64,000 nucleotides of DNA from Streptomyces canus. Its GTDB lineage: Bacteria; Actinomycetota; Actinomycetes; Streptomycetales; Streptomycetaceae. The stretch is taken from positions 8,556,001 to 8,620,000 of the forward strand of contig NZ_CP107989.1 of NCBI RefSeq assembly GCF_041435015.1, in the 5' to 3' direction. The notes under the pieces are model-generated. The model was not told the DNA's origin. It did not search any database and saw only the letters and a list, made by a program, of their open reading frames with translations. Made by a program: the position numbers and the translations under genes. Of this stretch, positions 59,117 to 64,000 are shown piece after piece. The first letter of the stretch is position 1. Every line of letters starts with the position of its first letter.

Positions 59117-59880
59117 CCGCGCCCGGGGCAGGGGTACGCGCCACCGCGCGGATCGTCGCGCGGGACGACGGGCGCGGCGGTACGGCTCTGCCCGTGCTGG
59201 AGAGCGACGGGCCGCTGGCGCTGCGGCGCACCCGGGGGAGCGGTGCCGAGACGCGGGTCATCCTCGTCGGCGCGATGAGTGGGCCCCTCGGCGGCGACCA
59301 CTTCACCGTGGAGGCCGACGTCCGGGAAGGTGCTCGACTGCGCCTCGGATCGGCCGCGGCCACCATCGCCCTGCCGGGGCAGACCAAGGGCGAGGCCCGC
59401 TACGACGTCAGGCTCACCGTCGCCGACGGCGGCGAACTTCACTGGCTGCCCGAGCAGTTGATCTCCGCCGGGGGCAGCGATCTGTATGTCACCACACGGA
59501 TCCACCTCGGGGCGACGAGTCGGCTCGTGCTGCGCGAGGAACAGGTCCTCGGGCGGTCGGGGGAGGAGCCCGGGCGGCTCAGCAGCAGGCTCGTGCTGCG
59601 CGTGGCGGGACGCACCGTGCTCGATCAGGAACTGGCCTGCGGGCCCGGGGCGCCGGGCGGCTGGGACGGGCCCGCCGTGCTCGCTGGACATCGGGCCGCC
59701 GGTCAACTTCTTGTCGCACGACCGGAGTTCGCCGGCAATCCGGTGACGGCTCAGGTGCTCGGCGAGGGCGCCGCCGTCGTACCGTTGGCAGGGCCCGCCG
59801 CGCTCGTCACCGCCGTGGCGCCGGACGCCCTGCTGTTGCGCCGGGTGCTGGACGAGGCGCTGGCGACCCTTAGCGCCTAG
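59113..59880 (+). CDS. ureD: Urease accessory protein UreD/UreH
   Basis: A 255-residue beta-rich scaffold: [44 protein letters not shown], then [46 protein letters not shown], are UreD blocks. It bridges the UreFG complex to apo-urease. The GTG with a GTGA overlap to ureG is chosen; a GTG 9 bp earlier is possible. Last gene of the operon. Confidence 0.9.
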
Positions 59881-59968
59881 TCCGCCCAGCGAACGACCCC
59901 TTCCGTTTATCGGATTGGCAAAGAAGGTCCCGCCCCCCTGTTCACAGAGTCTCCATAGCCAGGAGGAT

Positions 59969-59997
59969 CCCCGTACGAATCGAAACGACGTACGGGG
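59969..59997 (+). promoter_or_regulatory. Leader hairpin overlapping the ribosome binding site of tap
   Basis: CCCCGTACG and CGTACGGGG (59969-59977, 59989-59997) form a 9-bp stem with an 11-nt loop. The GGGGAGGG Shine-Dalgarno (59994-60001) shares its first four bases with the stem, so folding could hide it and tune translation. Confidence 0.45.
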
Positions 59998-60008
59998 AGG
60001 GATCCCTC

Positions 60009-61622
60009 TTGAGGGAGACGAGACCGAAGTGGCGGACGACCGCACTCGGTTCGGCCGGAGTACTCATCACGGCCACACTCATATCCGGTGCCGTCGCGGC
60101 ACCCGCGTCCGGCGCCAACACGCAGGCGGGCGCGAGCCGGCAGGGACAGGACCGTGCGTCCGTCGGTGCCGCGATCGCCGCCGCCCGTGCCGCGAAGGCC
60201 GGGATCGACTGGGCCGACTGCCCCGCCGACTGGGGGATCGCGAAGCCGGTCCAGTGCGGCTGGGTCAGCGTGCCGCTGGACTACACCAAGCCGAACGGCA
60301 AGCAGATCAAGCTGGCCGTCGACCACATCGGCAACACCGGCACCAAGGCGGAGCGTCAGGGCGCCCTCGTCTACAACCCGGGCGGGCCCGGTGCCTCGGG
60401 CATGCGCTTCCCCCTCCGCGTCACGACCAAGAACCCGATCTGGGCCAACGCGGCCAAGGCGTACGACTTCGTGGGCTTCGACCCGCGCGGTGTCGGCCAC
60501 TCCGCGCCCATCTCCTGCATGGACCCGCAGGAGTTCGTGAAGGCACCCAAGATGGACCCGGTGCCGGACTCCGAGGCCGACAAGCGCGCGCAGCGCAAGC
60601 TGGCCCGTGAGTACGCCGAGGGCTGCGCCGAGCGCACCGGCAAGGCGATGCTCGCGCAGATGACCACGCCCAACACCGTGCGCGACCTGGACGTCATCCG
60701 CGCCGCACTCGGTGAGAAGAAGCTCAACTACCTGGGCGTCTCCTACGGCACCTACATCGGCGCCGTCTACGGCACGATGTTCCCCGGCCATGTCCGCCGC
60801 ATGGTCGTCGACAGCGTCGTCAACCCGTCCCGGGAGAAGATCTGGTACGAGGCCAACCTCGATCAGGACATCGCCTTCGAGGGCCGCTGGAAGGACTGGG
60901 AGGACTGGGTCGCCGCCAACGACGCCGCCTTCCACCTCGGCACCACCCGTGCCGCGGTCCAGGCGAAGTGGCTCGAACTGCGCGCCACCGCCAAGAAGAA
61001 CCCCATCGGCGGGGTCGTCGGCCCGGCCGAACTGATCGGCTTCTTCCAGAGCGCCCCGTACTACGACTCCTCGTGGGTGCCGGTCGCGACGGTGTTCAGC
61101 AAGTACGTCGCCGGTGACACCCAGGCGCTCGTCGACGCGGCCGCCCCGGACCTGTCGGACACCGCGGGCAACATCTCCTCGGAGAACGGCAACGCCGTCT
61201 ACACGGCCGTCGAGTGCACCGACGCCAAGTGGCCCACCAGCTGGAAGAAGTGGGACAAGGACAACACCGCGCTCAACAAGAAGTACCCGTTCATGACCTG
61301 GGCCAACGCCTGGCTGAACCTGCCCTGCGCCACCTGGCCGGTCAAGCAGCAGACCCCGGTCGAGGTCCGCACCGGCAAGGGCCTGCCGGGCGTGCTCATC
61401 GTGCAGTCCGAGCGTGACGCGGCCACCCCGTACGAGGGCGGCGTCGAACTGCACAAGCGCTTCAAGGGCTCCCGCCTGATCACCGAGAAGGACGCGGGCT
61501 CGCACGGCGTGACCGGTCTGGTCAACCCGTGCATCAACCCGCGGGTGGACGCCTACCTGCTCACCGGCAAGCTGGACAAGGCCGACGTGACGTGCACCCC
61601 GCACGCCACGCCCAAGCCGTAG
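60009..61622 (+). CDS. tap: Secreted tripeptidyl aminopeptidase (alpha/beta hydrolase, Tap/Slp type)
   Basis: A 537-residue secreted peptidase that releases N-terminal tripeptides. Signal peptide TTALGSAGVLITATLISGAVAAPASGA; conserved IDWADCPADW...VQCGWVSVPLDYTKPNGK start; oxyanion region ALVYNPGGPGASG; nucleophile Ser in YLGVSYGTYIGAVYG; catalytic Asp in QSERDAATP; His in DAGSHGVTG. A TTG start is chosen because GGGGAGGG lies 7 nt upstream. A strong terminator follows 15 bp after the stop. Confidence 0.9.
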   Translation: MRETRPKWRTTALGSAGVLITATLISGAVAAPASGANTQAGASRQGQDRASVGAAIAAARAAKAGIDWADCPADWGIAKPVQCGWVSVPLDYTKPNGKQIKLAVDHIGNTGTKAERQGALVYNPGGPGASGMRFPLRVTTKNPIWANAAKAYDFVGFDPRGVGHSAPISCMDPQEFVKAPKMDPVPDSEADKRAQRKLAREYAEGCAERTGKAMLAQMTTPNTVRDLDVIRAALGEKKLNYLGVSYGTYIGAVYGTMFPGHVRRMVVDSVVNPSREKIWYEANLDQDIAFEGRWKDWEDWVAANDAAFHLGTTRAAVQAKWLELRATAKKNPIGGVVGPAELIGFFQSAPYYDSSWVPVATVFSKYVAGDTQALVDAAAPDLSDTAGNISSENGNAVYTAVECTDAKWPTSWKKWDKDNTALNKKYPFMTWANAWLNLPCATWPVKQQTPVEVRTGKGLPGVLIVQSERDAATPYEGGVELHKRFKGSRLITEKDAGSHGVTGLVNPCINPRVDAYLLTGKLDKADVTCTPHATPKP

Positions 61623-61637
61623 CACGCACCACGGGAC

Positions 61638-61666
61638 AAGGCGGCCGGAGCCACCGGCCGCCTTTT
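61638..61666 (+). terminator. Intrinsic terminator of tap
   Basis: AAGGCGGCCGG-AGCCA-CCGGCCGCCTT, an 11-bp perfect stem, then TTTTC. The only hairpin here with a convincing T-tract. Confidence 0.9.
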
Positions 61667-61681
61667 CTCATGCGCCGGTTC

Positions 61682-62722
61682 TCATGTGCCGAGCGAGTCG
61701 AGATACGCGTCCTCCGCCGCGTAGTCGAAGAGGTCGCCGTAGGTCTGGAACATCCTCGGGTACGCCTCCCGCCAGTCCCCTCCGGCCAGTTGCCGCTCGA
61801 TCCAGGCGACGGTCTCCGGCAGCCGGTCCGCGTACCGCGCCACCACCGGGCGGTACCCCAGCTCGCGTTCGGCGGCGGACATGTCGAAGACGACCGGTAC
61901 CGGCACCGACCACGGCGTGTCCCCCACGGTCGGCGAGGGCGGTGGGCCGTCGATCAGCACGCTCTGCGTCTCGACGCCCATCACGGAGTCGATCGCGGCG
62001 GCGATCTCCGCCACCGTCGGGGCGTCCGGGTCCACGGCGTTCAGAGCCCTGCTGCCGGGCTTCGCGGCGGCCAGCCGGACGAGTTCGGCGATGTTGTGGA
62101 CGTTCGCCGGGTGGAACCGGCTCATGCCGCCGTACGGCAGGAGTCGCCGAGGCCGGCCGTCCAGGTTGCGTTTGACGAAGTACAGCTCGCGCGGCGTCCG
62201 GCAGTGCGGTCCGTGGATCGCTCCGGCACGCAGCAGTGTCGTGGGCAACCGGTCGCCGGCGGCGAGGAGTTCACGCTCCAGGCCGGCCTTGCGGGTGCTG
62301 TAGGAGTCCTCGCCGGGCGCGATCGTCCGCTGGTCCTCCGTCACCCCCACGGGGAACTCGGGAAAGCCCCCCGGCTCGCCCTGGGTGTCGAAGCTGCGGC
62401 CCTTGTCGTCCTCGTACACCGACACGCTGGAGATCACCACGGCCGAGCCCACCCGGTCGGCCAGCGATACCAACTGCCGTGCGTGAGCCGGTCCGTAGGC
62501 GACCATGTCCACCAGGACCTCGCAGCCGTCGCCCACCGCGGCGGCCAGGGCCGAGTCGTCCGCCCGGTCGGCCCGCGCGGTACGCACCTGCGCGGGCCAG
62601 CTCTCGTCCCGTCCGCCGCCCCGGGAGACGGCCGTCACCTCCCAGCCGTCCCGGGCCAGCGCCCCCACGGCCGCCCGCCCGATCTGTCCCGTCGCTCCGA
62701 TCACCACAGCATGTCGTGTCAT
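61682..62722 (-). CDS. NAD-dependent epimerase/dehydratase-family reductase
   Basis: A 346-residue extended SDR: HAVVIGATGQIGRAAVGAL is the NAD-binding turn, VVISSVSVYEDDKG and EDSYSTRKAGLERELL provide the Ser and YxxxK catalytic residues, and the C-terminal half binds substrate. It acts on a nucleotide sugar or a related alcohol; which one is unknown. It is convergent with tap. Confidence 0.8.
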   Translation of the reverse strand: MTRHAVVIGATGQIGRAAVGALARDGWEVTAVSRGGGRDESWPAQVRTARADRADDSALAAAVGDGCEVLVDMVAYGPAHARQLVSLADRVGSAVVISSVSVYEDDKGRSFDTQGEPGGFPEFPVGVTEDQRTIAPGEDSYSTRKAGLERELLAAGDRLPTTLLRAGAIHGPHCRTPRELYFVKRNLDGRPRRLLPYGGMSRFHPANVHNIAELVRLAAAKPGSRALNAVDPDAPTVAEIAAAIDSVMGVETQSVLIDGPPPSPTVGDTPWSVPVPVVFDMSAAERELGYRPVVARYADRLPETVAWIERQLAGGDWREAYPRMFQTYGDLFDYAAEDAYLDSLGT

Positions 62723-62781
62723 GCGGCGACCGTACGGCGGTCAACTCCGGTTCCTCCAGGGGGTTCTGCCGACGGCAGACC

Positions 62782-63507
62782 TCAGCTCAGCGGAATTCGG
62801 GGGAACTTGCGCTCCTTCTCCTTGCGCGCGGCCGTCTCCTCCGCCTTCACCACGGCCGCGTACTGGTCGACATACTCCTGGTCGGACAGCTTCAGGATGG
62901 CGTACATGATCTCGTCCGTGATGGCCCGCAGGATCGCCTTCTCGTTCTCCATCCCGGCGTAGCGGGAGAAGTCCAGCGGCTTGCCGAAGCGGATCACCAC
63001 CGGGTGGATGTTGGGGATGACCTTGCCGGGCGGCTGCGCCTCGAAGGTGCCGATCATCGCGCACGGGATCACCGGCACCTGGGCCTTGAGCGCCATCACC
63101 GCGACGCCGACCTTGCCCTTGTAGAGGCGGCCGTCGTGGGAGCGAGTGCCCTCCGGGTAGATGCCGAGCAGTTCGTCCTTGCGCAGGACGCCGAGACCCT
63201 CGCGGATGGCGGCCTGGCCCGCTTCCTTGCCGGAGCGGTCGACCGGGATCTGCCCGGCGCTGCGGAAGAAGAAGGCGGTCAGCCGACCCTTGACGCCGGG
63301 GCCGGTGAAGTACTCGGCCTTCGCCAGGAAGGTGATGCGCCGCTTGAGCACCGCGGGCATCAGGAAGTGGTCGGAGAAGGACAGGTGGTTGCCGGCGACG
63401 ATGGCCGCACCCGACTCCGGGATGTGCTCCAGACCCTCTATTCGAGGCCGGAAAACCAGTCTCAGCAACGGCCCCAACAGCACGTATTTGAGCAGGTAGT
63501 AGAACAA
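62782..63507 (-). CDS. plsC: 1-acyl-sn-glycerol-3-phosphate acyltransferase (PlsC family)
   Basis: A 241-residue membrane-associated acyltransferase of phospholipid synthesis. N-terminal hydrophobic anchor LLKYVLLGPLLRLVF; block I AGNHLSFSDHFL (HX4D); block III GIYPEGTRSHDGRLYKGKVGV; VPVIPCAMIGT. The TTG start has only a weak ribosome binding site. Several paralogues usually exist per genome. Confidence 0.88.
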   Translation of the reverse strand: MFYYLLKYVLLGPLLRLVFRPRIEGLEHIPESGAAIVAGNHLSFSDHFLMPAVLKRRITFLAKAEYFTGPGVKGRLTAFFFRSAGQIPVDRSGKEAGQAAIREGLGVLRKDELLGIYPEGTRSHDGRLYKGKVGVAVMALKAQVPVIPCAMIGTFEAQPPGKVIPNIHPVVIRFGKPLDFSRYAGMENEKAILRAITDEIMYAILKLSDQEYVDQYAAVVKAEETAARKEKERKFPRIPLS

Positions 63508-63743
63508 GAGGGGGCGCTCCTCGGTCGGGCGGACGGCTCAACTCCGCGTTCTGGCTGGTCAACCGGCGTGAGGCGGGGCTGTCAGTGTAGGCGCAGGGCA
63601 CGACGGCCGGAACAGGGCCGGACGCCTGACCAGCTTGATGCCGGCGGGCGGAGCGCGGCAACCCGACCGGGCGCTGTGGCGTGAAGCGCGGGGGCGGTCG
63701 GCCAAAGGGCCGCTCTTGATTCCCGGGCGGGATCCTGTCGCGT
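63508..63743. other. Intergenic region, no feature seen
   Basis: About 235 bp between the acyltransferase start and the phosphatase end. I find no gene, clear promoter or hairpin beyond ordinary GC-rich sequence. Confidence 0.6.
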
Positions 63744-64000
63744 TCAAAGCCGCACGATCACCAGCGCCGTGTCGTCCGTGGCGCCGCCGGGCGGGAGCAG
63801 CTCCAGCAGGACCGCGTCCGCGAGGGTCTCGGGGTCGTCCTCGCGGTGCCGGGCGAGGGAGTCGGCGAGCCGGGCGAGCCCGGTGTCGATGTCCTCGCGA
63901 CGCCGCTCCACCAGGCCGTCGGTGTACAGGGCGAGGGTGGCGCCGCTGGTGAAGGTGGTCGCGGCCTGCACCCGGGGCATCGGGTCGGGACGGGCGTCGA
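63744..64000 (-). CDS. SpoIIE/PP2C-family serine phosphatase, C-terminal end (partial)
   Basis: The visible ~85 residues close a PP2C/SpoIIE phosphatase: GATLALYTDGLVERRREDIDTGLARLADSL has the conserved YTDG-ER metal-site region and PGGATDDTALVIVRL the final DD metal-binding motif. The N-terminal part, often GAF/PAS sensors, lies beyond the window. Such enzymes dephosphorylate anti-anti-sigma factors. Confidence 0.85.
   Translation of the reverse strand, partial: DARPDPMPRVQAATTFTSGATLALYTDGLVERRREDIDTGLARLADSLARHREDDPETLADAVLLELLPPGGATDDTALVIVRL

Overview
The window looks like a stretch of a Streptomyces chromosome (inference from sequence). GC is very high, with C/G at nearly every third codon position. 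GTG and TTG starts are frequent. Many genes have a TANNNT hexamer 6 to 8 nt before the start codon and no Shine-Dalgarno sequence, which suggests leaderless mRNAs. There is a DUF397/XRE/anti-sigma-like gene set, an F420-type oxidoreductase, a tripeptidyl aminopeptidase and one TTA leucine codon. I see no rRNA, tRNA, CRISPR, insertion sequence or prophage. The region reads as chromosomal with scattered small accessory modules.

Layout. 0-8.5 kb: the tail of a cupin regulator, a YbaK-type deacylase, a His-rich cation efflux pump with a divergent ArsR regulator, 4-hydroxybenzoate hydroxylase, an APC permease, a CoA-binding protein, a cysteinyl-tRNA-synthetase-like pseudoenzyme coupled to SixA, and an IMPACT protein. 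8.5-12.6 kb: sbcD-sbcC. 12.6-19.2 kb: two Lrp-type regulators, each beside a divergent gene (rhodanese, Cys/Met PLP enzyme), an Imm21-like protein, a DUF885 peptidase and an ACT-GNAT fusion. 19.3-25.3 kb: PhoD phosphatase, a MocR regulator with a divergent EamA exporter, a hydrolase and an ECF41-type sigma factor. 25.3-31.2 kb: a GntR regulator behind a dre-like operator, a ROK regulator, and a two-component system divergent from a two-gene ABC transporter. This is followed by a degenerate ~32-nt tandem repeat array.

31.5-42.5 kb: a TTA-containing hypothetical gene, mug, purB, a frameshifted DUF4326 gene, an SGNH hydrolase, two CNNM/CBS proteins, a GNAT, an LLM oxidoreductase and a MacB/FtsX-type ABC exporter. 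42.7-43.3 kb: a compact ribbon-helix-helix/Fic-like pair. 43.3-48.6 kb: a methyltransferase and the biotin genes bioB-bioA-bioD with divergent bioF. 48.6-51.6 kb: a DUF397/XRE/ATPase developmental-regulator-type set, a truncated DUF6328 remnant, and an NlpC/P60 hydrolase behind a c-di-AMP (ydaO) riboswitch candidate. 52.1-55.2 kb: clpP with a small partner, an orphan Phd antitoxin, and a TetR gene divergent from an ABC-2-like membrane protein. 55.3-59.9 kb: the urease operon ureABCFGD. 60-64 kb: tripeptidyl aminopeptidase, an NAD-dependent reductase, an acyltransferase and the start-less end of a SpoIIE-type phosphatase.

Most genes are housekeeping or regulatory units that act separately. The best candidates for something new are the RHH/Fic-like pair with its promoter-embedded palindrome, the 32-nt repeat array, the CysRS-like pseudoenzyme, the CGxH-repeat tail of BioB, and several unusual operators.
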